Positions 1 to 10,296 are shown, counted from the stretch's first letter. The stretch is 64,000 nucleotides of DNA from Agrostemma githago (GCA_958450325.1 OY288257.1:56692938-56756937), one strand, 5' to 3'. Notes: generated by a model from the sequence alone, not told the origin. Program-made: numbers and translations.

Positions 1-378
1 GATGGGAGATGGATCAAGGGACGAGATAAAATCACTGATTTAATAAAAAAAAAGAAAAAGAAGAAGATACTGCATCCAACAAAATAGGAAGGTGAATATT
101 TCAGTAACGTATCAATCTCATTCATTCAATCATTCATTCTCTCTTTCATCAATTACGTTTCCGCCACCTTCTTCTTCATCGTTCTCTCGCTCATTCAACC
201 ATTCATTCTTCAAAAATACATTCAGTCATTCATCATCTTCAACGCGCCGCTGCCATTGATTTCAATACGACACAATCAATAACACATTCAGTGAATAATT
301 GTCTTCATCGCGCTGCTTTTCATTCAATCCGGCTTCTACTTTTATTCATTCAATAACACATACAGTGACACAATCAAT

Positions 379-412
379 GGCTGATATGCAAATCGTGGAA
401 GTTACAAACTGT
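379..412 (+). other. Duplicated first coding exon (upstream copy)
   Basis: A 34-nt exon-like segment starts with ATG, encodes M-A-D-M-Q-I-V-E-V-T-N plus one base, and is followed by GTGAGT. It has the same length and phase as the exon at 1071-1104 (M-A-D-S-E-P-V-K-K-T-N). Both are preceded by similar sequence containing CCGCTGC. It is probably a duplicated promoter/first-exon unit and a possible alternative start of the transposase gene. Confidence 0.5.
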
Positions 413-518
413 GAGTATATATTGTAGTTTCTACTTTTCTACGTTCAACTATAGTAATGCTGCATATTAATCGCATGATGTCTGCGCACAGAAAAGGTAT
501 TTGGTTATTTCAGTTCAG

Positions 519-1325
519 GTAATGTGTTACTTTAGTGTAGAATATCCGTTATTTTAATGACAAACTTCTGTTACTTTTATGATACGTTACTTTAATTAAA
601 CGAAGATGTTACTTTAGTTCTTAACGTCTGTTATTGTAATGCATTAGTGAGTCATGGGGATATTTGAAACCGACATTTCTAAATAATAATAAAAAAGATA
701 TTGTTTCCTATAATAGCAGGAGTCTACTACTTTTATGCTCTGTTACTTTAATACATATAATTCGTTACTTTAGCTCTTAACATCTGTTATTGTAGCGCAT
801 TAGATAGTCATTGGAATATATGAAACTGCCGTATTAAAATAATGATTAAAAAAGATATTGTTCCCTATAATAGTGGGACGTGATTGCCAACAAATTAGGA
901 AACAAAATAAAAAGAGTAACTGCTCATTCAAAGAAATATACTGCTTCACTATCGTCAACGACTTCAAATAAAAAATAACCTACAATAAAAGTACACGAGT
1001 TTAGTCAACGAATTATAATAGACGTTAGGTCATTCATCTTCTACGTTGTGCCGCTGCAACATCTACTTCTATGGCCGATAGTGAACCCGTCAAAAAAACA
1101 AACTGTAAGTTTTTTGTCTGTGATTTATACTATAGACACCATGGAGGCAATTACAAATCTATATTTTATTAGATTTTACGCTCATTGTATTTAAACTGCA
1201 TGTTATCACATACTTTTTAAATACGTGAATGAGATATACCTGGAGTTATTTTTGTGCACAATATTCGTTACTTTAATGCACACTAACCGTTACCGTGGAG
1301 ATAGACATCTGTTACTTTATGTCTA
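519..1325 (+). repeat. Array of GTTACTTTAAT-type motifs, forward orientation
   Basis: Degenerate copies of GTTACTTTAAT(G) occur near 519, 549, 570, 585, 608, 630, 742, 769, 787, 1268 and 1309. They lie around and within the first intron of the transposase gene. Spacing is irregular, so this is not a simple satellite. The same motif reappears in reverse orientation on the other side of the transposase core. Confidence 0.75.
561..885 (+). repeat. Tandem duplication, period about 158 bp
   Basis: Two adjacent diverged copies share the order GTTACTTTAAT, CTTAACRTCTGTTATTGTA, GCATTAG, GTCAT, ATGAAAC or TTGAAAC, and AAAAAAGATATTG followed by CCTATAATAG. The first runs from about 580 to 720 and the second from about 738 to 880. 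It amplifies part of the motif array. Confidence 0.65.
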
Positions 1326-1945
1326 TTTTATACGCATCTTCTGCTAATCTAATTACCTCACTGCACTGTTTTGTTTTTCAGTTGACGCAGAAGCAGACGA
1401 ATGGTGCAGGGATGTAGGTGAGACTTTCACGCCATACGTAGGGCAGATATTCAAAGACCAGGAAGAAGCGGTAAACTTTTATAAAATCTACGCATTGGCC
1501 TGGGGGTTCGATGTGAGGAGGTACACAACGAAAAGATGGCGGGGTGGTGAGATTAAATCAAAGCTGCTAGTATGCAACAGGCAGGGTTTTTACAAAAAAA
1601 AAAGTCAACGGAGATGCGGCATCCAAGGAGGGCACGTCGAAGGGGGAAGCAGTGGAGGGGAAGACAGAGGGAGTCGCTGTGGAGGAACCAAAAAGGAAAA
1701 CAAAGGTCCGTCGTGTTGGCTGTATGGTAAGAATTAAGTTGTTCAGCGAAGGCGGGCCTCTTAGAATTGTTAAGTTTCACAGCGGGCACAACCACGAGCT
1801 AATTTCACCAAAAGACAGAGAGTTCCATAAGTTATCGAGAAACCTCACGAAGTACCACAAGCAAATGATACTGAATAATTCAGGGGTATGTGTTGAGTAA
1901 CTTCTTGCAGGTTCAATTATTTAAATTGAGATCACTGAATATTTC

Positions 1946-2056
1946 GTTACTCTAATGCAGGTTCTGTGTTACTGTGGTTTATGTAGTCCGTTACTTTAAT
2001 GAAAAGCCGTCTGTTAATTACCAATTTCTGGTTACTCAATCAACATGTTACTTTAG
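1946..2056 (+). repeat. Second forward block of GTTACTTTAAT-type motifs
   Basis: Copies near 1946, 1967, 1990, 2030 and 2047 fill the stretch between the FAR1-domain exon and the transposase core, where an exon of normal family members would be expected. They may be intronic or may have replaced coding sequence. The last copy ends in TTTAG directly before the reading frame of the core and could serve as splice acceptor. Confidence 0.6.
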
Positions 2057-2965
2057 TGACGCAGTTTCGTTCGACCCAACATACAGGACGAATAAATATA
2101 AGATGATATTCACCCCATTCACCGGTGTCGATCACCAAAAACGATCGGTGACTTTCGGTGGCGCTCTCATCGCACACGAGGATGAGAAATCGTTCAACTG
2201 GGTGTTCGAACGGTTCCTGACGGCTATGGACGGCAATGAGCCAGGGTACATAATCACCGATCAGGACCCCGGTATCATTGCATCTTTTGAGAAGATGTTT
2301 AAATCGGCTTGGCAACGATTTTGTATGTGGCATATAATGAATAAGGTACCAACTAAATACGGCGCCTCGCGGGCCGACTACCAGGAATTCGTGAAGAAAT
2401 TGAATGCAATAGTATGGGATGACGAGATCGATGAAGCGGAATTCGACGAGCGGTGGATGGAAATAATGGAGGAGCACGACGTGGGGGATGTTCAGTGGTT
2501 CGAAACTGCATTTTCGATTAGGAAGCAGTGGGTCATGGCGCACTGCAGGGATCTGAAGATGGGAGGCTTAATGCGAACAACACAGAGATCGGAGAGCGAA
2601 AACAGCTTCTTCAAGCGGTTTGAGAACCAGCATGGAACGTTGGTTGAATTCCGGATGCGGTTTGAGAGCGCCATGGATCAGCAGAGGTATAACCAGAAAA
2701 AGCTTGACAGCAATAATATACAATCTCTGCCGAAGACAATGACCCACCTTCTGATAGAACAACACGCAGCAAGGGTCTACACCCACGTGGTGTTTGATGA
2801 ATTTCAAGATGAGGTAAAGTGTTCAGTTGGGACGTGCAGTGTGAGAGGTTTTGCTGAGAGGGATGAGGTTGAAGTAACTACGGTGAGGGACGCTACAAGG
2901 GGTAAAGAATTTCTGGTCCACTACAAACAAGGTACGCAGTTGCTGTCTTCTGTTATACGGGATTT

Positions 2966-3182
2966 ATGGGTTAAAGTAACGGGATTGATGTATTAGAGTA
3001 ACACAACTTATTAGTTAAAGTAATGAGGATTGTATGTTGTAGATCAAGCACAGGATGCAGTATTTCAGTTTTGGATCACTCACCTTATGCGTTAAAGTAA
3101 CAGAATGCACGTATTAAAGTAACACATAGTATTAGTTAAAGTAACGCGAATTGATTAAAGTAAACCGTATTAAAGTAACACA
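2966..3182 (-). repeat. Reverse-orientation block of the same motif (ATTAAAGTAAC)
   Basis: Copies of ATTAAAGTAAC or GTTAAAGTAAC occur near 2968, 2993, 3014, 3091, 3112, 3135, 3153 and 3169. They lie in the intron between the transposase core and the SWIM exon. This is the reverse complement of the motif seen left of the core. Confidence 0.75.
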
Positions 3183-3233
3183 TGTTTTGAGTGATTTGTG
3201 AGTTTGTGGGTTGTATATCTGATAGTCTTAATG

Positions 3234-4218
3234 CTATACTAACCTCCTGCAGAAACATCGGACGTCAAGTGCACGTGTAAATTGTTTGAGACAAGGGGAA
3301 TACTGTGTTGACACATAATTTGGATATATTCCTCGAAGGGCCTGACTAGTATACCCGATAACTACGTAGCTGGAAGGTGGTCGAGGGATGCACTGGATAT
3401 TGCGGTAGTCAAACCGCTGGAAGTATGTAATCATTAAAAACGGCACACAGCCAAGTAAATATGATCGGCTACGGAACACAAAATCCTCGCATGCCTGCGC
3501 AAGTCCATCCAGGATGAATGTGCACCAGTCAAGGTTTTTAATCTGCTGTACATCTTGCACAACCTTCAATAGTCTCAGATCAACCCCATGGTTGGACGTC
3601 GGGCAGAAGAATATCGACGCTGTAGAGAACGAACATCCTACAGAACATCTCTCCACCCTCTACATCGTCCTGCAGTTTCTTAAGGACCTTTGACAGATGG
3701 ATTGCATCGCTTTCATTGCCGACATGAAAGTCACCCCTCCACTTTTTCTTCAGCGCCACGACGGACTCCTCTTCGGCCGCCTTCGATCGACCCATCGGCA
3801 GCAGCTCAACAAGGTCCGGTCCAAGTGGAAGGAGGAAGCAATCATGTACATCATGCTTGGTTACGAGGAACTGATTGCTTCCGCATCTAAAAATCAGCGT
3901 GTCATCGCTGAATAAAGACATGAAATCAGTAGCAAACTTTACAGGGAAGCTCCTAAGGTGCATTTCAAGTACACTGCCAAATCCGATCGATGAAAGTGCC
4001 TCTCGCTGCCTCTGGTTTAAATTAGATATTAGATCAACAAGGAGCTGCGGGCTGCACCTTACAGACGACGAACGGTTGACGTTCGCTGCACCAGACAAAT
4101 TGGTAGCTAGTTCCTTCAACTTCGATGGCTTAACATCCGTTTTCTTTGACCGTTGAATACGCTTCTTAACCTGCCCCTTCTTCTCACCAGCAACGACAAT
4201 CTTACCTTCTTCTGCCAT
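3234..4218 (-). pseudogene. Transposon-associated plant-mobile-domain/Ulp1-type N-terminal protein, frameshifted
   Basis: From an ATG at 4216-4218 the minus strand reads a Lys-rich N-terminus and then L-S-S-I-G-F-G-S-V-L-E-M, G-S-N-Q-F-L-V-T, and F-V-L-Y-S-V-D-I-L-L-P-D-V. The frame ends at 3580. A second frame overlaps it (open from 3656) and continues with L-K-V-V-Q-D-V, N-L-D-W-C-T-F-I-L-D-G-L and P-F-L-M-I-T-Y-F-Q-R-F. The two halves fit one protein if a single-base indel lies near 3585-3600. The order resembles the N-terminal half of plant proteins carried by MULEs and often joined to a C48 (Ulp1) protease; no protease domain is visible here. The 3' end overlaps the SWIM exon of the convergent transposase. 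Function is unknown. Confidence 0.6.
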
Positions 4219-4299
4219 CTGGAGATATATTATTATGAGAATAATGTCAATGATACAAACTGACTAGAGAAAAAGGATCTTTGTTCATGGATTTATGCA

Positions 4300-4580
4300 T
4301 TACAGTAACAGATATTTTGCATTAAAGTAACGTAATATCTGCATTAAAGTAACAAGTAACACATGCATTGCAAACGATGCAACGAAAACACTTAAAGTAA
4401 CAGATAATAAGCACCACAGTAACAAGTCATGTGAATTAAAGTAACGCCATTAGATCCAGTTGTGCAGGTTCGACGTGAGTAGGTATAAAAGAAGACTTAG
4501 CTTAGTGGTGCATGTTACACATTAAAATAAGGAATGATACGAGTTAAAATAACGAGTAATGTACATTGAAGTAACACAAC
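4300..4580 (-). repeat. Distal reverse-orientation block of the ATTAAAGTAAC motif
   Basis: Copies occur near 4302, 4320, 4342, 4390, 4411, 4435, 4520, 4541 and 4565. They lie upstream of the minus-strand gene's ATG, in its probable leader intron. Relative to that gene they read GTTACTTTAAT, just as the left block does relative to the transposase gene. Confidence 0.75.
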
Positions 4581-4724
4581 AAAATGTTTATCCCATATAT
4601 GCAGGGGAAAAATAGTTTGCAGAGTGTGTATAATCAATTTCGAACATGAAAACAATTAAATTGGCATAAAAAGCAATTAAATTGGAAAGAAGTGTAACGA
4701 AATATAAACTGATTAAACCTAATT

Positions 4725-4930
4725 TACCTTAATTCAGTAATACAGCTGAAGAGTTTGTGAATACAATGAAGCTTGAATACAGCTGCGTCATAAACACAAA
4801 CTCTGAGAAATATATTGAAAGAATAATGCAGTAATTAAACCCCCCAAAAAAACTTAATTTACCTTAAGTTCGCAGATGAAGACTTTGTGAACACAATGAA
4901 GTTTGAATAAAGCTGCGTCGTTGGCGAATG
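4725..4930 (-). repeat. Duplicated leader-exon/donor segment of the minus-strand gene
   Basis: Two copies of about 60 bp (about 4728-4790 and 4852-4915) share AATTTACCTTAA, GAAGA-TTTGTGAA, ACAATGAAG, TTGAATA and AGCTGCGTC. Read on the minus strand each ends in TTAAGGTAAATT, a plausible 5' splice site. It mirrors the duplicated first exon at the other end of the element. Confidence 0.5.
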
Positions 4931-5330
4931 TGAAGGAATGTTTGTGAACGAATGACTTCAACGTTCGAGGCTTGAACGAAAATGGAGATGAAGATGAGAA
5001 GATGAAGATGAGAAGACAGTGAAAAGAGAGAAGACAATGAAAAGGGAGATGAAAGGTGAATGATGTAGGCGGGAAAATTGGGACTTGAAAGAACTTCAGT
5101 AAGAAGGAAAGGAAGTAAACGTGGGTTGTGGAGATACGTGAAGGGATTAATAGGAGAGAGAGAAGGTAGCAGAAAATTAAGGGAGGAGAGAGAAACAAAA
5201 TATTTTATTAAGATATTTTAGTTATTTCCTTAATTACGAAAACAAATCTTGACCATTAATCTGTAATTAATCGAAGGCTAAGATGGGGACTCACGGACTC
5301 AACATGTATAAAGGGACTCACCTGATCCCA
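4931..5330 (-). promoter_or_regulatory. Probable promoter/leader of the minus-strand MULE gene
   Basis: On the minus strand this is TC-rich leader sequence with TTCATC-type runs, much like positions 100-370 at the other end. No coding potential is convincing. No clear TATA box was identified. It is called from position upstream of the leader exon and compositional symmetry only. Confidence 0.3.
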
Positions 5331-5362
5331 TTTCTATATATATATATGTGTATGTGTGTGTG

Positions 5363-5405
<43 letters not shown>

Positions 5406-5407
5406 TG
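5331..5407. repeat. TA/TG compound microsatellite
   Basis: Runs of TATA and TGTG alternate and end in an uninterrupted TG tract of about 14 units. It marks the approximate right edge of the MULE. Confidence 0.95.
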
Positions 5408-6113
5408 TAGAAAGTAAATAATCCGTATAAAACAATTTAATTTATCGTTTAGTTGTATTCGATTTATGAGAGTTGGATCTGGGTTTCAAATGTTGTGAAA
5501 ATTATGGTGTGATTCATATGAATATTAGTTGTTTAGCTTAGGTACACTGTGGGTATAATATAGAATTTAAATGACTATGTATAGATAATAAAATGAATTT
5601 ATAAATTTGTAAACTGAACAATAATGAAAGTAGTGGATCTTTTTCTTTTTGGAAATAATAGTGCTGATATGAAAATGGTAACTAATTCTATATAGCTGTA
5701 TAAATTTATTAGCTGACTAATGATTATGGTTATTTAATATAAATTTATCCTATATTAATTTATTTATGTAATTAGATGTACTCTCCATCTTTCACTGTTC
5801 TATACAATTTTAAACTTTTAATGAAGTTGTTTCGAAGTAATCTGAAAAATTTATGTAATTGTTTAATTAAGCTATCTCTTAATACTTTATGTTTGTTATC
5901 ATGGTTGTTACACTTCCACAAACTGATTTGGGTAACATTTATTCCATATTTGCAGGAGAAACCATGCTGATTATAAACCGGAGATTGCATATTATTGTGT
6001 CTTTCCGACACTAAGAATGTTCGGAGTTTGTGTTTGATAATACGTTCTAGTAAATGTTCGATGACACTAAGAATATTTCCGACATTTAAAACGGTAATTA
6101 TTACTACACCCAT
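5408..6113. other. AT-rich stretch without recognisable features
   Basis: Low-complexity AT-rich sequence. Short open frames on both strands show no family motif. Confidence 0.6.
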
Positions 6114-6314
6114 TATGGCTTCATCATTAATTGAAGCGTTTAATTGTTGCTTAAATGCTCTTAGTGCATTGGAGCCTAATGAGGCTGTAAAAATAAAGGT
6201 CTCGATGATGAGTAATTCGAAAGTATCATCTATCTATAAAGAATTGAAGGCAAACTACCTAAATTCACCGTGTAGAGGAAGACGCTCCCAGAAGAGCATT
6301 CGTTTAATGCGTTG
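6114..6314 (+). CDS. Short unrecognised reading frame, possible gene fragment
   Basis: It encodes 66 residues beginning M-A-S-S-L-I-E-A-F and ending in a basic tail G-R-R-S-Q-K-S-I-R. The basic end vaguely resembles the C-terminus of FAR1-related proteins, but no domain is present. It may be a random frame. Confidence 0.15.
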
Positions 6315-6869
6315 ACTTCTGGTTGGAGTGTTTACACTGACACACTGAATTAGAGTGGCAGGTGGGGAAGCTTTCGTTCTAAATAGTGGAAAATGGAATT
6401 GCCTGAGGATCATACTTGTGAAATCTGGAAGTAAAAGCATAAACTGAAAGTCATTACATGCATAAAAAATTAATGAAAAACCAAAATATTCGATGATTCT
6501 CGCTCTTAAAATATTGAAATAAAAGACAATCAAAGTCCTAGTCATTCGACGTCGGTCTTGGGTTACTTCGCTTGCGGGATCTTGCTGCTGACTTTTGCAA
6601 TCTTACTTCGCTTACGAAATTCACTGATTGGTACTTTGTCCACGAGGCTGTCCTGTATTCAATACAACACCATATACATGTATATACATATGTAATTATA
6701 TAGAAGTGTGTTATTGATGGAGAATTGTACAGAAGCCACTTACAGTGTCATTGATTGATGGGGATGGGGATGCAGCGTCAGTATCTTCTGGCACAGACAG
6801 CATAGATGACAGCTCATTTTGAAAGCAAAATCAGAAGTAAAAGTGGGTAAGAGTCCTTTATGCTCCATC

Positions 6870-7185
6870 TTTTAAAGTCAGATTTTAAACTGATATCAGT
6901 AATTTGATATCAGTAAGATAACTTTGATTTTAAAGTCTGTAGAGAACTAATATATCAAATCAGTAAGATAATGTTGATTTTAGTTTGATATCAGTAAAAT
7001 AACTTTGATTTTAAAATCAGTAGATAACTAATATATCAAATCAGAAAAATAACGTTAATTTTAATTTGATATCAGTAAAATAACTTTGATTTTAAAATTA
7101 GTAGAGAACTAAAATAATCAGTAAGATAACTTTGATTCTAATTTAATATCAGTAATTTGATATCAGTAAAACTGGTTTTTAAATT
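6870..7185. repeat. Intronic tandem repeat, unit about 80-90 bp
   Basis: Three to four degenerate copies are built from TTTGATATCAGTAA, AATAACTTTGATTTTAAA, GTAGAGAACTAA and ATATATCAAATCAG. They lie in the intron between the two penultimate exons of the RPA1-like gene. Confidence 0.8.
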
Positions 7186-7630
7186 AGTAGAGAATACCGT
7201 TAAGTTGATCCTCTTGCGAGCATCCACTCCTTGGGTTGTTTCTTCCACGTCAATGTAGTCTCCATTACCTGCTTCCACGCCAACATAGCCATCCTTGTGG
7301 GTTATATTCTGCACGAATGATACATTGTTAGATTGCTTGACAAATAAATATGCATTAATTAGGAGTAAAATGATTTTAATGAACTTCACCTTTTTCCCGC
7401 CCATGATCGCCTTCCATTCATTTATCTCGGTTACATTGTTTGTCAGTCCCGTTACCGTGTAGCATGTTGATTTTTTTTTTGTATATTGAAGGCTTGTGTT
7501 ACTCGGACCTTGAAAAAGTATTCCTTCTCTATGAGGACACGAAAATCAGGAAGAGGGAGACCACTTGGGCTTGCATCCTAGTATCATCAGAATAGAAATA
7601 TTAAAGTTGCATGCATGGGTAATTTTTAAA

Positions 7631-8310
7631 CGAAATTACTTTTTCCTAACGAGTGTTTACTCAATTCTAACGAATTTTTCTATAATTTTCCCATTCTACC
7701 CCTTTCATAATCCTTTGGCTTTTCTCATATTCAATTTACTCCCTTTTCCTTTTTATCAATACATAATCAATCAAATCTTCAAAATTCAATTAAAATTTAA
7801 TTCAATTATCGACGACATAATAAAAAAAAAGCATACAATATGGAGTATATAAACAAGAAATTTAGATAATAAAGAAAAAAATACAAAAAAGAAAATTTCA
7901 TTAAAAAAAATTAAACTAACAGTACCCTAAACCTAAACCCACCCCCACACCGTCCTCCATCCCACCACCCCCAACCTCACCCACCAACCACCCAACTAGA
8001 CCAATTTGACCGGACCATCTCCACCCACCCTGACCGACCCAACCACTTGGATGGACCCTGACCCACCAGTCCACCACCATCCAGATCCACCCCGATGCTA
8101 GTGTTTCGAGCGGTGGTTGTTCATGTTGTGTGATTCCAGACCCACCCCGATGCTAGTGTTTCGAGCGGTGGTTGTTCATGTTGTGTGATTTTGAGATTTT
8201 TTTTAGAGAGAAAACTGAATAATTTTTTGATAAAATGGTGAAATGACAAGGATAATTTGGTAAATTATCGTTAGAATTGAGTAAAAGCTCGTTAGGAAAA
8301 AGCACGACCC
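7631..8310. mobile_element. Non-autonomous TIR element (MITE-like) in an RPA1-like intron
   Basis: A 33-bp inverted repeat (7640-7672 and 8269-8301, two mismatches by eye) starts TTTTTCCTAACGAG. The sequence TTTTTAAA flanks both sides (7623-7630 and 8311-8318) and fits an 8-bp target duplication, with 9-bp poorly matched outer ends inside it. No transposase frame is present. The 8-9 bp duplication suggests hAT or MULE origin. It sits in an intron, so insertion need not have disrupted the gene. Confidence 0.7.
8081..8190 (+). repeat. Perfect-phase tandem duplication of 55 bp
   Basis: Positions 8081-8135 and 8136-8190 differ at one base (CCAGATCC versus CCAGACCC). It lies inside the MITE-like element next to a CCACC-rich tract. 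Confidence 0.9.
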
Positions 8311-10296
8311 TTTTTAAATTGCATTTAAGATTCTTTTACCTCATGTTCCTTTAGAATTTGTGTGGCTGATTTTCCTAGAAGATTTCTCATGTCTTCATCC
8401 CATATTATGATCTCGATGAACTCACAGCCTTCATCAACGACCAAAAATTTTGCTTGGAACCTGAAATTGTTTAATTTGATGGAATGTTATAAGTTGTATT
8501 ACCAATTAGATAGTAGGTACAACGATAAATTACAAACCTAATAATAGGCTCCTTCATCTTTGCACCAAGGTATTTGCAACCTATTTTCTCACAGTACCAC
8601 AAACCATCATCTTTTATAACCACCTTTGACCTACACTCTCCACATGAATTGTAGCACCACTCTTTAGAAGTGTCCATCTCGTAAAAACTTGCCAACGTGA
8701 TAAAGCAGCCCGCCTAAAGATTTTATAGATTATTAGTCTAAGATTCCAAAAAATGTGTCAATGAATAAGTTATATTTTATTATATTATTATAATTAAAAG
8801 GATGAACCTTTGTGCTACGTACTCTTGATTTGGGATAGTGTCAATGTTGTTGCTCTTGTTAAAATGCTTATTGGAGCGGTAGACAATGATGGAGGAACTC
8901 TCAATTTCCACCTATGAGGTGAATTTGCAGGAGGGTGCCTATGTGCCAAAAACATTTTTAAAAAAAATTAGGAAAGTGGGTGAACTAAGGAAAATAGTAT
9001 ATTTAATATGTTTATGGTATAGAGTATAACTCACATTTTTTTAAATGAATTCACTTCGTCATGGAGTGGTTCGACCTCTATTTTGGTTGCATCTTTAGTT
9101 ACAATGCTGATTTCACCTAAAACATTGTAGAAATTGTGTAAATTTGATAATTTTTTCAATGCCTGTAATTTATTTTCGGAAGTGTTGGATGTTGTGGTAG
9201 ATACAATACCTTTCCAGTCATTTATTTTGACATGCCTTAGCACTAATACATGTCGAGGCTTGTCGATATAAGTATTAACGATGCTTATAATATCTGCTAA
9301 AGCATCACCAAAAATTGAACATTTCAGTTGTTCCTTCCTGCATTTCAAGGTATTATAGAGTTAAAAAAAAATGAAAAGTCGGTGTTACTAATATTGACTT
9401 TAAGATTAGAATATAGACTTACTGGCAATTTTCAAGCATAATTGTTGTCCAATGATTTCCTTTAGCTGATATCCGAACTGGATGGTACTCGATAAATTTG
9501 ACAACCACATCTGCAATCGTGAATGGGAAATTGGTTATCATTAGTTTTAATTAAATGTTGAAAGTGAAAGTAAAAGAAAAGTAAAGAGTTTGTGTACCGA
9601 AATATTGATTAGGATGAACGTTCAGGTGTATTATATAATTAAATTAAAACTGATGAAATTGTAAACACAAACAGGGATGTTTGTATCGGGATGCATTGCC
9701 ATAACTTTGGTACTATATTCTAACCATATCCTATAGTTGTGGGATGTGGCTCTCTCATTTCCGACGTTTGCCAAGGTAGAGAACTTTGATATTGTGTAGA
9801 TGACGCCCTCTTTGAAACCGGTGTTAAAACATTTCACCATTTTTTCCTTCCCAGTTGCTTGAATCGTAGCACCCTATCAAAAAAAAAAGTTTAAAAAAAA
9901 ATCTGTCTAAAGAATGGTGTTATAAAATTGGAATATGAGGAAAGAATAGAACATGAGTGACAGAATAACGTACGGAATTATCAACTAAAATAATTTAGAC
10001 ACTGTAAATGATTTCCTTCTTAGAAGATTTACTGCCAACTTGTGAATCTTTGTTATTGTTCGGCTTCCGCACGCACTTCTGCATCACCCTTGCTGTTATT
10101 GATATAGCATTCATGTTTGCGGTTATTTCGGAAATAGACTTCGCTTGAAACTGAAATGCCATTAGTAATAATAATAATTTCTGAATTGTTGGATGGAAGG
10201 ATTCTAAATTGCTTGTATTAAATAGAGTTGTATGGCTACTCCATTACTTCATAGTTATTGCAGTTACTTGTTTGAGGAGTTGAAATCAGTTTATTT

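Larger units (their letters stand above)
1071..3435 (+). pseudogene. FAR1/FHY3-type MULE transposase, multi-exon, disrupted
   Basis: Exon 1 is 1071-1104 (GTAAGT donor). Exon 2 opens at 1382, after TTTTTCAG, and gives a FAR1 DNA-binding domain (G-Q-I-F-K-D-Q-E-E-A-V-N-F-Y, later H-S-G-H-N-H-E-L). Its frame changes by +1 in the A-run near 1591-1601. The MULE core reads open from about 2057 to a donor at 2931. It has the first Asp in S-F-D-P-T-Y-R-T-N, the second in I-T-D-Q-D-P, C-M-W-H, and the Glu in Q-R-S-E-S-E-N-S. Exon 4 (from 3253) encodes a SWIM finger, K-C-T-C-K-L-F ... G-I-L-C-stop-H-I, then I-P-D-N-Y-V-A-G-R-W. A TGA at 3309-3311 sits where family members usually have Arg. About 150 residues normally found between the FAR1 domain and the core are not visible. 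The family binds element ends and transposes DNA in the nucleus; FHY3/FAR1 are domesticated relatives. Confidence 0.85.
1..5330. mobile_element. Mutator-like element carrying FAR1-type transposase plus a second antisense gene
   Basis: The region holds a FAR1/MULE transposase gene on the plus strand and a convergent transposon-type gene on the minus strand. Both are surrounded by short repeated motifs. Each end is rich in pyrimidine/ATTC-type leader sequence that reads into a small first exon, so the two genes are driven from opposite ends inward. I could not pair terminal inverted repeats: the left end may lie outside the window, and the right end is placed only roughly, just before the TG/TA microsatellite. 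The coding parts show stops and frameshifts, so this copy is probably not autonomous. Confidence 0.7.
6563..10162 (-). pseudogene. RPA1-like (replication factor A large subunit) gene, 11 exons, decayed
   Basis: Exons inferred on the minus strand: 9974-10162 (ATG at 10162), 9598-9873, 9423-9510, 9035-9337, 8819-8938, 8538-8713, 8340-8460, 7390-7577, 7198-7308, 6744-6812 and 6563-6652 (stop TAA). Most have GT donors and AG acceptors. OB-fold signatures include I-I-L-V-D-N-S plus G-A-T-I-Q-A-T, and F-G-D-A-L-A-D-I. The C-terminal zinc-ribbon part has E-W-C-Y-N-S-C-G-E-C ... W-Y-C-E-K-I-G-C, followed by F-Q-A-K-F-L-V-V-D-E. The tail is basic. Damage: a TAA in exon 1 before I-I-L-V-D, a frameshift in exon 3, a frameshift in the T-run at 7470-7480, and an E5/E6 phase that does not fit. 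RPA1 binds single-stranded DNA; RPA1-like genes are also cargo of plant Helitrons, but no Rep/helicase is seen here. Confidence 0.8.

Noticed and set aside
6563..10162. Functional RPA1 gene
   Set aside because: A stop in exon 1 and at least two frameshifts in conserved blocks make a functional product unlikely.
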